A stretch of 64,000 nucleotides of DNA, from assembly GCA_022829145.1 (NCBI GenBank), contig CM040746.1, forward strand, positions 8,078,684 through 8,142,683, given 5' to 3'. The translations under genes and the position numbers were made by a program. Positions 25,572 through 39,200 of this stretch are shown here, piece after piece; position 1 is the first letter of the stretch; each line of letters opens with the position of its first letter. The notes beneath the pieces are model-generated. The model ran no database searches. It saw nothing but the letters and a program-made list of their open reading frames with translations, and was not told the origin of the DNA. The stretch is from Albula goreensis (taxonomy: Eukaryota > Chordata > Actinopteri > Albuliformes > Albulidae).

Positions 25572-28500
25572 CCTCCACTGCCGTTGGTGACATTTGGTGC
25601 TCAGTTTAGATGAAGAAGCACTTAGCTGATTGCTGATTAAAGACCTATTTACTACAAGCTGGCTTGGCCTTACAGCTCTGCGAGAGAAATAAGCACCGGA
25701 AAGGAGGGTGCCACACTAACACAAACACGCAGCGTCAACCCGGCGCGATCAGACCGTGCATTTCTGGCTCGGCCAGGATGAACTTTAAAATCACACCATA
25801 GCAACGGTCGATCGCCAGCGACCTCGAAAACAGGGGGATGGAGCATCTCCCCGCTGAATTTAAACTGACGAATATCCACAATATTCATTAACTGTAGGGG
25901 CAAGAGAGCTTGCGCACTGTTTACGGATACGTACAGATACGTCCTTCGTATTTAATACCACAGGCGCCCTTTCTCACAGTGTCAGCTGAAGGCTTCATAT
26001 CGCCGAGGGGAAATGGGCTTTGCGGGAAACAGCCCGGAGCCCACATCCTATCAATTCAGATGCTCCTGCCTGTTTGCTGTGCTATATCTAAGTAATGTGT
26101 ATTATGTTGTCCCCCTTACGTGAGAAGGGAAAGCAATCCTCTTCTAGTTGATAGATTTTCTGAGGACAATGCTATCTCTCTCCTTCGTTCTGCCGAGATA
26201 GAGAGAAGCCATAATTTACTGTTTAAATATAACCCACAGTGGTAACACAGTGCAAAGACATCCTTGGGATTTAAGGAGTGGGTCTCTTCTTTTTTCATCC
26301 CACTGGAAGTGACAGCATTCTGTTTAAAAGACAAATGACTGCGGAAGAGGAAGGAGGGGAGAATGAGTATTGATTTCTTTTTGTGATGGGAATTCATTTT
26401 GCCAGACTGGTAACAGGGCATGTATTGTCTCCAACAAGTTGGCTTTCCATTAAGAATCACCTTGTCTGCCCTTTGGCTCGTCCGTCATCCTTTTAGCGCC
26501 TCCCTATGGGCCGGTCGTAACCGGGGCTGTATTTCCCTCCCATCTTCCCCAGCCCGAAATGGCGCCACACTCAAGGGGCAAGGGGGGGATATCTTTCTGG
26601 TCGCTGCCACGGTGGGCTGCGATGCTTCGCTGTTTTACAGCCTCATTTCATAGGAACTTACGCATATAAATAAAGATGACTCATTTTCTCTCCTCTCGGT
26701 ATGCCTTTTTTTTTAATGCCGAGCAATTTAATAGGGGAGAGAGAATGACTGTAAGAGTCTCTGGGCACCAGTGAGCACACCGCTCGGGAAGGGCAGATAA
26801 AGTTTAAGAAGGAAAGGCAGACATATTTGCATGCCAGCCCTTTGCCATTGTGAATCAAAAGGAGCTTAGCCATACAACCTCCCTTCCATGAAATCATGTG
26901 ATAAGAGCCACATTTATTGAAGTGATGCACATTTGTGAGCGTTTGCTTCAAAGCGTTATTAAATAGGGCATCCATGGCTCCAATGCTCCATGAAGTTGGC
27001 CACCTCTTTGCCAGTGGTCTCTCATATCTGAACCCCTGACATCGAGTGGATTACACCCGCCCAATAGGAGGCACTTTAGATCCCAAAAAAATCTGCAGTA
27101 CTCTTTTTGCGGGGGTAACACAGAAGCTCGAGAGTCAGGAGGAGCGTATTCATTTATAAAATTCAGGCCTGCTTTGGCTTTACTGTAGTGATCTGGGAGC
27201 AGAGTACATTGAAGTGCCCCCATCACACAAGGTGTAAGGAACGGCTCAGTCTCCATTACAGACTGGCAGTGAAAGGATGACAAAGCCTGTCTAATCGCAC
27301 ACCCGCAGTCAGGAGAAGGTACTCCCTGCATATAGAAATTCTCACCCGTGCAGCACAATGACCTGACTGAGGTGCAGTGCTGGTTTGAAGGCTTTGCTGA
27401 AATTAATTTGGGCAGTTGATTCAGGGTGCATTGGGCAGCCGCGATCATGCCACATTTTAGCTGTGGCTGCCTTGTGAAAGGCAGGTGCAGGGGTTAGAGT
27501 CTAGCCAGTGCAGTAACATGACTTAATTCCCATTGTGAAGCATTGAGACTAAGTTGCAGTCAGGTTACATGAGCAGTACAGATTGTACAGGACCCATGGC
27601 CTGCTGTAAACATTGCAGCGACCAACACAGTGAGCCCTTGGAAATGTTTTCCCCAGCTTGCCAAGGCAGCCAAACAATCATTAAGGCTATTGTAAGGGGC
27701 AGCCTAAACAAACACATTATTCATTATATATTATGTCTGGTACCATGCGTTGTATTGTTTGTTTTGTCTCTCCTGCAAAATATATTTTGAGACTTGAGAC
27801 CAGTTTCCATTTTCTTTTAATATTGTATTGTCTGTGCCCTCCATAATTTCTAACTTCCCATGTTCAAGTGTACTGGCCTGTAGTATAGTTCATATTTATC
27901 AGTAAATGCATCAAACTATAATGGGATATTTTGTGTGGAAGAATTTGTTGCAAAGCATTGGACAGAACATATTTTTCAGAGCTGATCAAAAAAGAAAACT
28001 CAGAGACACCTGCTGGTGACTTCTGGAAAAGGGGTTAAAATAAATTTGCAAAGAGAAAACAACAGAAACACTAGCATAAAGGAATATATCCATCTGTCAT
28101 AGTAAAGAGAAATAAAATGGAAATATAAAGTTGCTTGACAGGGTGTTGAGCCATCCACATGTGTCCAGTATGGCCTGCACCAAAACTACGCAAGAAGATT
28201 TTGCTCCATATGCATAATACAGAACCACCAGGACCATTCACTGCTTTGCATCTGTTTTTCGTTCACCACCAGTATATGTTCATGTCCATGATTACTGTGA
28301 TTGATTACATTTCTTTCTTTGACTGCTGTGTTTTTCCAGTGTAGCTCCTCTATGGTATTCCCAGTTGATTTAGCACTAGAGCACATTGTTTGTCACAGAG
28401 ACATTAGTATATTTTTAGTTATTCAGTCCTCGAGCATTTTTTCCCTACTGTCGTGTGTTTGAAATTGGTATGTAACACTTCCTTGTTGTTCTGTTGTTTT

Positions 28501-28576
28501 CTGTTGTGTTAAGTGGGAAGGGAATGGGGTCACTATTGATCAGGTTCACCCACTGCTTTGCAAATGTGTCCGTCTT

Positions 28577-28600
28577 CCTGCCTGCCTGCCTGCCTGCCTG
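28577..28600. repeat. CCTG tetranucleotide microsatellite
   Basis: Six perfect CCTG units. Confidence 0.92.
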
Positions 28601-31600
28601 TATTAATTTTGTTTCTGTGTGTCTGTCTGCTGTCCTTGCACTATGCCAGTTAATGTGTATGTGCTTATTTTTCCCCTGTGTGTGCATGAATGAGTATGTT
28701 TACGCATGTGCTTTTTTGTACATATGGCGTGAGTGTATGTAGCCTGCATTCAATACATGTGTGTTAGTGTTTATGGGAAGATTAAATTCTACTGTCAGCG
28801 ATCTTGTGTAAGATAAATGAGGAGAGGTTGACCTTTCAGATTTGGGGTCTTGGAAACAGGGTTTTTGGCCCCCAAGGGGACAAGGAGACAAGAAGGAGCA
28901 GAATTATCCAGGGAGCACCTACATTTCAAACTTAGGGCAGCCAGGAACATCTGACGGGAAAGTTCAAAGAGCAGGCCTCCATGTTTAACCAAACTAAGCA
29001 CAGGCAGTATCATGTAAGCAAACGCCGACTCCCACAGATTAAGACTAGAGAGCCCGCGCCACACACTCATTAGCATTAGCAGGGGTCTGAATTAAAAGTA
29101 AATGCAGTCTGAATGTCAAAGAGGTGGGTAACAATGGAGCCTCATCAGTCATCTGGCATTCCAACCAACCATACCATCATGACTTCTCATTAATGAGGCT
29201 CAATGGCTCAATATTTTGAATGTAAGAACTATGGCAGCTGATGATATGACATGCACAAGATTGATTAAGAACCCAATGGATTTTTAATTAGTAGGCAAGA
29301 CTGATTGACTGTGCAAAGATTCCCATGCCCTGACTTTGTGTTGCCTTATTCTATACTCAGCCTTTAGAAAATGGTAAGTATGATTATAGTCATAATATAA
29401 TATTGTTCCAAGGCTGACCTACAGTATAATTAGATGGGCCACACAGTAGTGAAGGATGAGGAAGAGAGAGGGCGGTCTCTCGTAAAAAAAAGTCTATTAT
29501 ATTTGCTAGATTTAAATGACTTGGAGCACCTTGTAAAAATTGCAATCACTACAGGAAGTGGATGTGGAGAGGTCTTTTAGAATATGAAAGTGCGCTTATT
29601 GATGCTGTGGAAATGTGTAAATGTCTGGCAGTGGAACGAGACGCAGTTCCCTAAAAAAAGAAAAGAAGGAAAATATTGTCATTCCTCCAGTGCCTCCAAA
29701 GAATAACACACTCCGAAAACACATTAGAGGATACGACCGCAGCAGGCCATTTTCTGATCGCACCACCATCGCTGACAGGTAACACAACAAACTCCAGCAT
29801 GGGCAGAGAGCAGAAAGTTATTATTTCACTCTGTCCCAACTTATAAATAAAACACAGGGCCGCTGCGGTCTGACAAATTCCCTATGAATAGTTCTACAGT
29901 CTCAGTCTTGGTGACCTTTTGGATAATGCCACAGGTTCAGCTGATAAGCTCGGCGTCGGTGAATTGCCGTAACTTCTGTCCCGAGCCCGGCGGGGAGCAC
30001 GGCGCCCATATTAAATTAGGCGGAAAACCAGGCCGCCTTTGATCGCTTCGGTTGCATAGATCTCTAGAACAAACTAAACCAGATTCGCTCTCTGCCTGTC
30101 TGCGTTATTAATTTTTCACCAGTGAACAAGGGGGAATTTGTATTTGGAAGTTATGTTGTCTGTCGTGAAGGGAGTACAGTGCAAACCGTAATGGGTAATT
30201 CATGTTCAAGAAGTGAGGCAAACATGTAACTCTCACACTCTCTGTTTCTCTCCTCTGACCGAGTGCAGACATACTTAGATATGCATAATACGGATGACAT
30301 GTGCCAGTGTGTTTATTACACGCTGTGTTTCATATATACTGTCTAAAAAACCAGTAATGAAAAACTTCATATCTTTTAATATCTCCATAAATTAAAAATA
30401 CATCATGGATTTTTATGATCTCGGCCGCTTTCTGTCTATTGATATGAATTTTGAGGTGGCAGATAAAATTTCATTAGAAATTATAGTGAAATGGCTGAGG
30501 CATTTGATACATAAGTTCTTAAAAAATCAATGGAAGTCTCTGGCAAGCTTTGTATAATAATGTTTGCACATTCCCCAAATTTATACGTGTTTTGGTATTT
30601 ATGGTGCATGCTATGCGATCAGCATATTATTACAGCATCACAGAATTTAAGACTGGAAAGTGCTTTTTAAATGAAAAGAATAAAACTCCAAGCTTTGACG
30701 TCCCCTTCATTTCTGTACATTCCTGATAGGTCCATCATCCTCAGATTTAATTAGCATCACCCATGGTATTTTTCATGTTCCCTCTCTATGGGACTCTCAC
30801 TGTTCAATTTATGCAAAACACAAACCAATTTGTTCAACGTGTGGCGGTGCATTGAGATTCTTGTCAGTAGGCCCAGATCCTTCATCGACATCTGCAGCTT
30901 CAAGGTGCAGAGCCCAACGCTTGAAACACGTTCAAACACTTTTTTAAAGCATCCAACATTTACTGTCGAGGAAATTTGGGAAAATCAATAGCCGTTTAAT
31001 CTTTCATTAACATTAGATATATACTGCATTTGTTCTGAGCACATAAGTTATTTAAGGAAATCCCCCAGCAAGAGAAAGTACAAAAACATAAGAGTTCTGT
31101 TTCCCTTTCATCTCTTAAATATCTCCTTGAGTGAAAATTCAGGAAATGAGTGCACAATAAGAATTGCTTTGGAAATTAAAGAAATTATAGAGCTTTAATA
31201 CAAATTTGTAGATGAGGATCGGTAATTTATACATATATTTCAGCCAAAGAACTATGTTTTACTTGACAAAAGTAAATCAGAGACATTCAAATCTTCCTCG
31301 TCCCTTCCTCCTGTACGAGTGAGATGACACATTTTATACATTATTTTATGAATTTAAATAGAATAAATGAGATCATTTTCCCAGGGGGAACGTCTTGGGA
31401 AAATAATAAGTAGTACTTTTATACCGGTCCATTTGCCTCTCCTTCACATAATAGAGGTATTAATGTAGAGTAACTGAATATTTTCAGTATTATGGATGTT
31501 ATTCATTTGATTCCATGCAGCAGGGGGTCAATTCAATATAATATGCTGCTAATGGTCTCAGTCCACACTTCTTGTATCGGGCTGACTGTGGATTTGTTGC

Positions 31601-31924
31601 ACAGCAAACAAAAGTGTGTTTGACTGTAATGCTGCATTATGGGCTGAAGTGGTGGGTACATGATAATATCAGTGCATTCTTACCTTTGCTGATGTAGCAC
31701 ACTCATGGAGTGAGGCGGTAGCAGTTACCGTAGCAGTGTCTTGCGATCACAAGCAGTCACAAGCAATTACGTCGACTCAAGTTGTTTTTAGTGCAAACGC
31801 AGGGCGAGCGGATAAGGGCTTGGGATTCTTACCAAAAAAAGTTCTTTTAAGGAGTGCCATGGGATATTTAATGACTGCTGTGAGCCGGGACCTCGGTTTA
31901 ACATCTCAACTGAAATGACATACC

Positions 31925-32133
31925 TTCTGTAGCACAAAGCTCCTGGCATCGCTGTACTGGCGCTTTAGATTTCTGTGTGGTCCAGAGGGAGAAGTGCCCC
32001 TTACTGACCCGCCGGCACCTCTTCCAGCAGCAACTAAGTCATCCCGGGAGGTCTCCTATCCAAGTATTAATCAAGCCCGCACCTGCTTAGCTTCGGCAGT
32101 CTGACACAGACTCGGGGCGGCATGGCTGCTGGC
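31925..32133 (-). mobile_element. 5S-rRNA-derived SINE, antisense
   Basis: On the minus strand the head reads like 5S rRNA. GCCATGCCGCCCCGAG (from about 32125) corresponds to the GGCCATACCACCC region. GAAGCTAAGCAGG (about 32096-32084) covers the internal promoter A box, and TACTTGGATAGGAGACC (about 32068-32052) the intermediate element and C box. After GAGACCTCCCGGGA the sequence leaves 5S and continues with GTTGCTGCTGGAAGAGGTG and a GGGGCACTTCTCCCTCTGG block, recalling the body of fish 5S-derived SINEs. A few bases of the 5S head are deleted. It is a SINE, not a functional 5S gene. Confidence 0.85.
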
Positions 32134-33119
32134 TAATTACGTTCCGTCTGTAATTCGCACTTTAATTGCATCATTCTCGCTAATTGTGGCTATGTTCCAA
32201 ATGACAACGCCACACCCTCAGATGGGGCCCTAAAAGAAAGTGCTGGAAAATGACAGCGTTATTAAGCAGCATCACAGACTGACAGTGGCTCAAGGTGACC
32301 TTGAACTGTGCAGCCCATGAGCACCCTGCGCTGAGTTTCTGGAGTGCATCACGTGGTAAAATTCTGCGAGCTGTAGATGCTTGTGCTTGAACTGAATGAT
32401 TACTATTGGCTACTGATATTTAAGTCTTGATGGATAGTTAAATATATTTTTTCAGACTGAGTTTTTATCACATATTTTTTATCACAAGTTTTTGGTCCCT
32501 CCCTGCTGAGCACAGACCGATGATGGCACTGATAACTGTCAGGTGACAAATGAAGTGCACTCTGAATGGAATTATCTGCTTATTTCCTGTAGAGGCCACC
32601 CATGAAGGCCACTTTGAAAGCCCTTCATACCCAAAGGCTACAGGCTACTGTGTTTACAGCACTACCCCGTAACAGATGAACGAGACTCTAAATACCCCCA
32701 CGCCACTCTGCGGTGCAGTTGACCGCTCTCCCCCCACCTTCATCCAGAGTTGAACACGTTTTCAGATCAAGGAGGATACCGCGCCCCTCCCTCGTTGGAT
32801 GGCTGTGGCCACCGACACGGTGCTGACATTTCAAAATGGGCCGGGGAATGAAACTGATTCTGTTGCTAGGAGGCCTACATTTCAAGCACAGCAGGCCAGC
32901 ACTTTTAACAGATCAACTCATTTCCCTGTCAATACCACCCCCATCGCTCTGTCTGTCTCTCCCTCACACATACACAGACACACATACAAGCATGCATTAT
33001 ACGCACATGCATCATTATGTAAGGATACCAGTTCGTGTGGCAGTAGTGGACGACTCAGCTGTATGCCCCTGTCGAATGGGGGTTGGGTGGGTGGGGGGTG
33101 GGAGCTTCGGCTGGATTAT

Positions 33120-33420
33120 CACGCAGAGAGCCACTGGAGTGCTGATCTGAGAACATCTTGCTCCCGTGCTGCGCTGCAGCTTCGGTGGCGTCCCCCGCGC
33201 TCCTCCTCCTCCTCCTCTGCCTCCCGTCGGCGGGAGGGCGGGGAGCGGGCATGCAGCTTGCGCTTGGCAGTGGGAGCCACATGTGCCATACGGGAGCGCA
33301 GATGCGCCGGTCTCCCCAGAGAGAACCTCCCCCAGATGCGTACCCATAGCTCGGGCCCCGCACTCCCGCGCGCAGCGGCCTCGTTCACCGCTAATAACTC
33401 CTGACAGGATCCCAAACAAC
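33120..33420. promoter_or_regulatory. Intronic CpG-dense island
   Basis: I count about 26 CpG dinucleotides between 33121 and 33400, far more than in the flanking intron. TCCTCC repeats lie at 33201-33218. Islands of this kind often mark alternative promoters or developmentally active enhancers. No TATA box or recognisable exon accompanies it. Several overlapping open frames on both strands reflect the GC content rather than a gene. Confidence 0.35.
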
Positions 33421-34582
33421 CCAACGCGCTCCATGTGTGTTCCCCCTGCAGGACGTTTATAGCTTCTGACACCTGACTCGCGTTGTCCTTGGGACTTATC
33501 AGTCCGGCTTATTTGCACTGCTGTCGCCTATCTCCTGCAGAGAATGTAATATCGGCCAAATATTTCCTTTGATCTCACCATATAAAAGTGTGTCACCTTA
33601 ATTGAATTTCCCATAGCGGTATTTAATGCGCGTGATAGGAGTACTCCCGACAAACGGGCTTATTGTAGGCAAACAAGACAGTTGTAAATACTAATGAACG
33701 TCATTTTGATTGTAATGGATTTCGCACAGCGTTTGGAGACTCTCCCGGCATCACTTTGGAGCTGTCTGCCAGAAGGCAGGTTGTTCCCTCAGATTCGGTT
33801 TGCGTGTAATTATGAAACGGACATTATTTTATTCAGCAGCACTAAAATGCAGGTGCTAGCGAAGCTTCGCCGAGAAGACTTGAGCAGATGTCTCAGCTTT
33901 TTTAGTGTCTGTCTCTAAAGAGCCTCTCTCCTAGCTTGGGGTTCAGATGGGCCGTGTCTGTTAACTCAATCAAAATGTACAGCCAGGTTTTCTGATGATA
34001 AGGATACTTAATGTGTTTTTTTGCTGACAGCAGGAAAAGATGGAGAGACTCCTCTCCTCTCCTGCTCACTAGCACTTTCATCTTTACACGCTCAAGACCG
34101 TCTTCAGAAAGTTATTATTCTGTTACAGTATCTTTGCATCTCTTTCCTTGATTTGCAATGGCAAGGACGCAAACTCTCTACTCAAATATGGTAGTTGCTC
34201 ACAATCACATGTCGTTTCTCCTGCTGTTGAAGATGTTTCAGCCCATCGCATACAAAAGAGTGGTAGTTTTCTTTGGTGGCTGTTCTGTAATTTCATGTGA
34301 GGATTTACTGAATGAAGAGCAGCCTTCCCTTCGCAAGCACAGATAGGACAAGGACAGACACGTTCCCTTCCTACTCATTATTGCATCATCTTAATGGCTC
34401 ACCCAATCTGTCGACACGGAAGTCGTGCCAGCAATTAGCATGTAGCGGGAATCCATCAGAAGACGAACACCTTTAAATCCCTGCTCCCATTCATGAGTTT
34501 GTTGTTTTCTAATATGAGTCTTCCAAGCAGAGAGCCATCCCTAGAGAAGAAGCGGAGATGCTGGCGAAGACAGATGACTTCC

Positions 34583-34606
34583 TTTTTTTTTTTTTTTTTT
34601 TTTTTT
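34583..34606. repeat. Poly-T run (24 T)
   Basis: Twenty-four consecutive thymines, the longest homopolymer noticed in the window. Confidence 0.92.
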
Positions 34607-36203
34607 GCCTTCAATCAGACGCGCGATTCACAGTGGCCTGTAATCAGCGATACAGTCTACAGAACAGCTTTAATTACCAGCCAAAATTATCCAATCTCCT
34701 GCAATTTACATCAAACTGCTAAATTCTAAAGGCAGCCGCTTGTTTAATTACTCCTGCCCTTTAACAAAAGCAGCCTTTGTGAAGAAGGAGACGCGCCACC
34801 GAGAGAATTGACACACTTCTGCGTTGCGCGGGGAAGTCGTTAAGGACACATTTCAAACGTTGACACACATTCTTTGTCAGCTCAGCGGCGCTGCTGGGAG
34901 GGAAGAGGATGCTGGGAAGGAGATGACTGATTGTTTTATTTGACAAGGCAAAAGGAGGTCCTGCTTGGCCTTTCGTTTCATTTCCGAAGACGACTGAAGT
35001 TGACAAAAGAGTTTTGCGCATTTCCTTTCCATGTAACTGGCACCTACAATTCATCTGGGACAATATTTAGGAAACCTAAAACCACAACCTGTTGTCAGGG
35101 TGAACCAGTTAATACCCTTAGCCAACCAGTCTGCAGGGAAATGAAGCTCAACCTAACTCAATACCCACGAGATCAATCGAGTTCAGTATTGCTAAAACTA
35201 CAGACCATACATTCACAATAAAGCCTATTGAATGATTTGATATGAATAAAGAATGACTCCTTTGAATCAATGAAAAGAATCTTTTTCTGAAGCCTGTCAC
35301 TGCTGAAAAAGAAAAGGCAAACAATGCCACAGCCGACTGAAGCAAGTAAGAGGCAAACTGGGTTTTAACACATAATTGGTCCTACCATGCTACCACTACC
35401 CTTCATCTGTTTAGTCCATGATGGAGCCGCCTGCTCTGTGCCTGTCACAGTCTGTCTCAGTGCTACTCCAAGGTTCTGATGGTACTGTTCTTATAGTTTC
35501 CCAGAATGCAACCGTGAAGCAATACAAAAACTATGCCCAGCCATCCAAATGTATGTCATGGACTGCAATCCAAATCATTGAGTCTAAGAATTCTTGACAT
35601 CGACCCAGCAATAGAACTTTACGCAGTTCACCTGCAGGGATCTGGAAATTTCCGATATTGTTTCAGTATATGCAGTCATACAATTCCGTCATATTTCCCC
35701 CCCTTAAAGTACCATTTCTCACTGTTATATGATGATGTGACCCCAGTTACAGTCTGGCTTCGGTTCTAACCTCCTACTAAATGTTTATGTAACTGAAGTA
35801 AATTGTGATGCAGGATGCACATGTGTACTAAATGTTCCTTGATCGATTGTGCCTGATGAGAAGACTAAGGAGCAGGAAACAGCAGTAAGGTATCCGTGGA
35901 ACAGAGCTGAGTCCTGTTAATATGACATTCCAAATATGTACAGAAATGTGTACTTATGTACATATATTCCATCCAGTGAGTTAACACAGGAAAGTTAACT
36001 GGAATTGTTGCATGGCTGGAAGCTCTGAATGTATTCTGTGATTTTTTTTTGCATAGAGTACATGACATATTTTCATTGAGCACAGACTGAATATTTCATA
36101 GGAAATAGGGGTAATCCATCTGTGTTAAATGCATTTTGTAGTAATCATAAGGTGGGCTAAACATTGTATGTTCATGCATTTTCAGTTGTACACATGCTCA
36201 TAC

Positions 36204-36238
36204 AGACACACACAAACACACAAACACACACACAAACG
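36204..36238. repeat. CA-rich microsatellite
   Basis: Imperfect ACAC repeat with ACAAACAC interruptions. Confidence 0.88.
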
Positions 36239-39200
36239 CATTACTTGCACAAACTTAGATATTGTAGCATATAATACAAAGTGAATCTTATTTGGTATAC
36301 CTAGACTCACAGTGAAGTTTTATGTGTTTTATATTTCATCGAAAAAAATAATATGCACCTCAAAATCCTTCAGTAGTTATTCTTGACACTGCTGAAATTT
36401 ACCAGAGGGAGAACAGAAGTAGGTCATTAGAATTATTTTTGAAATTCCTATTGTTTCCACTCTTTTCTGCTCGAGGAGGAGTTGCAGTAATTGAGCTGTA
36501 GGAAAAGTGTACAGTAATCTATCTCTTTATCAAATTGCAGTGCATTGCTTATCCCTTTGAAGTGTATTTAGGGTAATTTTCAGTGGGACATTTTCCCTGT
36601 GTGGAACGGGTCATAAGTTGACAGCCAGTCAAGTTCAAAATCAAAAACCGTGCAATTCTGTTTTGATAAAAAAAAACTGCACACATCCTTTGAAGAATAA
36701 ATATTTCAGTACTGCAGATTTTTTTAACTGTATCCTAGAAACAATATGGGCTGAATTAAACTGAATCCTGAATGACCTGACGTAAGCATCCACCAGGTTT
36801 GCAATTACTTGAGCCTTATAAGACGTCTAAGGCATGAGGAACGACAGTTCCATATACAGAGCTCTCAACAGAGGAGTTTAATTCTGTTTATAATGGCTGT
36901 GAATGGCTCTATGATGGCTGTAGAGGTATAAGGCCTGGCACCCCTTTGACATACAGATCTGTGCTCCCTGAAATGAATGTCCCTGTGGGGGGCTGAATGC
37001 AGCCATCCAAACTATGGGGTCAAAAGATGGAATGGTGTAGGGGCAGCTGTCTGTGAGGTACAGAATAAATCCCAATCTGTGGTCATCATCACAGTATCTA
37101 TTGCTATCATCAATCAGTGCAACACAAGATGGCTGCCACATGGATTTCATTTAGTAGTTTGATTCAGAACACTGTTGTGTCCAGCCCTACAAAGACTGAG
37201 AGGAGACTGGAGCCTCTGAGTGGAAAGAGCCAGTTCACCACAGGTAGCCCGTAGCATGGGGCCAGATGAGCAAGCTGCTGACCTGAGGTCACCGTTTCAG
37301 ACAAGAAATAAAAGAAGGGAGAATCTTGTTTGGAAATGGATGGGCAAAGTTCAGTTCCCCTGAGGAGTATCTGATCCTGTTTGGGTTTAGCTCTGAGAAA
37401 AAAACCTGAGCACCCGGTCACATGCTCCCACAGATAAAGCTTCCTCATCAGTGGCCTTATAAACCTCAATAGCTGGTCTGAAACTCTCTTTAGGAATGGG
37501 ATCACGCTGCCTCCACACTCCCTATGTCATACCAGCGTACATCAAGCAGACCTTAAAATGTATGCAATCGTGGCAACTAAACCTGTAACTGGAAACTATT
37601 TTCATACCACTTACAACTAAAAAGCGCATATATGATCCCAGAGATGTGAATAAATGTAGGTAACATCAAAACTGGATGGCTTATCTGCTGGCTTGCTACG
37701 TAGGTAAGAGCCTCCTTGCTGTCAACATTTTATAGGGGTTTTTTGCCTCTCTTTTGCACTTTCAGCATTTTTAAATTTTGCTGTATGAATGAATGCTTTT
37801 AGAGTACCAGTGGTTTTGCTTTTTCAATCTGGACATAACTGTAAATATGCACATTAAAGAGATTTTGCTAATTGCTGTGGTGAATTTTGCTAAGTGTGAG
37901 ATTTCCTATCAACTTTTGCTATTAAAGTAGTATTGAATAAGGACCGAAGGCACAGGAGGTAAGTATGCCAATAGATGTTTTTTTTTTCTGATGCAATTGG
38001 TGAAAGTAGTCCATTTGTGGACCACCTATCTGTGCTGATTCTGATACTAAACCCTTCCTGCTGTGCTCTGCAAAGGTGTGAGGGAACTGATGTCACGTAC
38101 ACTGAGAAAGCCCATAAATATCCTCGACTTCGGCTGTGTGTCATTTCAGATTTCAGTAACAGTCAAAATAAATGTCGCCATGGAAACCACGGTGATTCAG
38201 TGGTCTGTAGAACAAACGCTCGCCGTCACAGAAGTTTGGGCAGTGCGAGAGATACAGTGGGATTTTCGCAGGACTGTTTTCTTTTGGGCTTTTAAATTTT
38301 AATCCACTGCAAAACTGTGCTTTGGAAGAAAGAACTGGTTACGTTATGGGAATGATCTGTGATTTACAGGCGTTATGCCAATGACAACAGGTAGGCATTA
38401 AATTCAATAGTGATGTTCAGCAGCTAAATATAAACCTATTCATTCAGAGGTTTTGTTGACAGAGTTGCCTTGGCAACAGCCTTTTTTTTGGTGACAGGTA
38501 GAGCCTCACATGAATACATATCTAACTCCTTTTGCAATCAACATCCCACAGGCTGAAATATGTTTGAAAGCAAGGAAAGCCCACATAACACGCCCTCCAA
38601 TCCAGCAAGCAGAAGATACCGCTGATTCCAATGTAGGTGTGATGTCCCTGATGACACTTTTGTGTTTAGGGACAAACAACAAACAACAAAACACAGGATT
38701 TCAGTGAGATAATCAGAAGATTAGGTCTTCTTATGGTTGTGATTCTTAAGCATTGTTTTTTCCTAATGTGGAATGCCTATTTCCTTGTCCTTAGAGAACC
38801 ACTGCAGCCTCCTCAGTTCAGCAGAGCAAAGACAAGCACATTCTCTCCTCCAGAAAATATGTGATGCTTCTTCCTTCTCCACAGTTCACCAGTTAAGCTT
38901 GCACGGAACACTTCATTACAAATATTAAATCACAGAGAGAAGTGTATGCACTGTTGGAAAGGCACCTTATCAAATTGCAATCATAATAGTTTAACCTTGC
39001 CACTGCATATCTTTCATGTTGTATATTATACAATAAAGGGAAGAAATATAAACATCTCGCTATAGAAAGCAGGGCCACCTGTAGGATTTTGGCGCTATGG
39101 TGCAGACACAAAGATGGGCATGCTAATGCTAATACAAGTGGTATACTTCTTTGAAAAAAGTTGTTGTATGCTAAAGTTGTGTTGAATTTTGTTTTGTTCT

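Larger units (their letters stand above)
20401..31920. other. Intron 1, middle part: unique sequence, TG repeats and GC-rich patches
   Basis: No gene seen. It includes two long TG arrays, poly-T runs (23147-23166, 25099-25113 and 25551-25571), GC-rich patches (23170-23460, 25220-25450 and 29940-30070) and an L2-type SINE/LINE tail at 23659-23705. Two unique intervals, 23800-24200 and 30340-31020, look like candidate conserved non-coding elements. Confidence 0.5.

Noticed and set aside
26948-27448. Minus-strand open frame of 166 codons
   Set aside because: Long for this AT-rich intron, but there is no recognisable domain, no Kozak-quality start, and no sign of exon structure. Chance cannot be excluded.
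32040-32133. Functional 5S rRNA gene
   Set aside because: The 5S head has a deletion and substitutions and runs directly into a SINE body before the 5S 3' end.
32799-33518. Overlapping open frames of up to 201 codons on both strands at the intronic CpG island
   Set aside because: GC-rich composition explains them. No domain, splice partner or conserved motif is visible.
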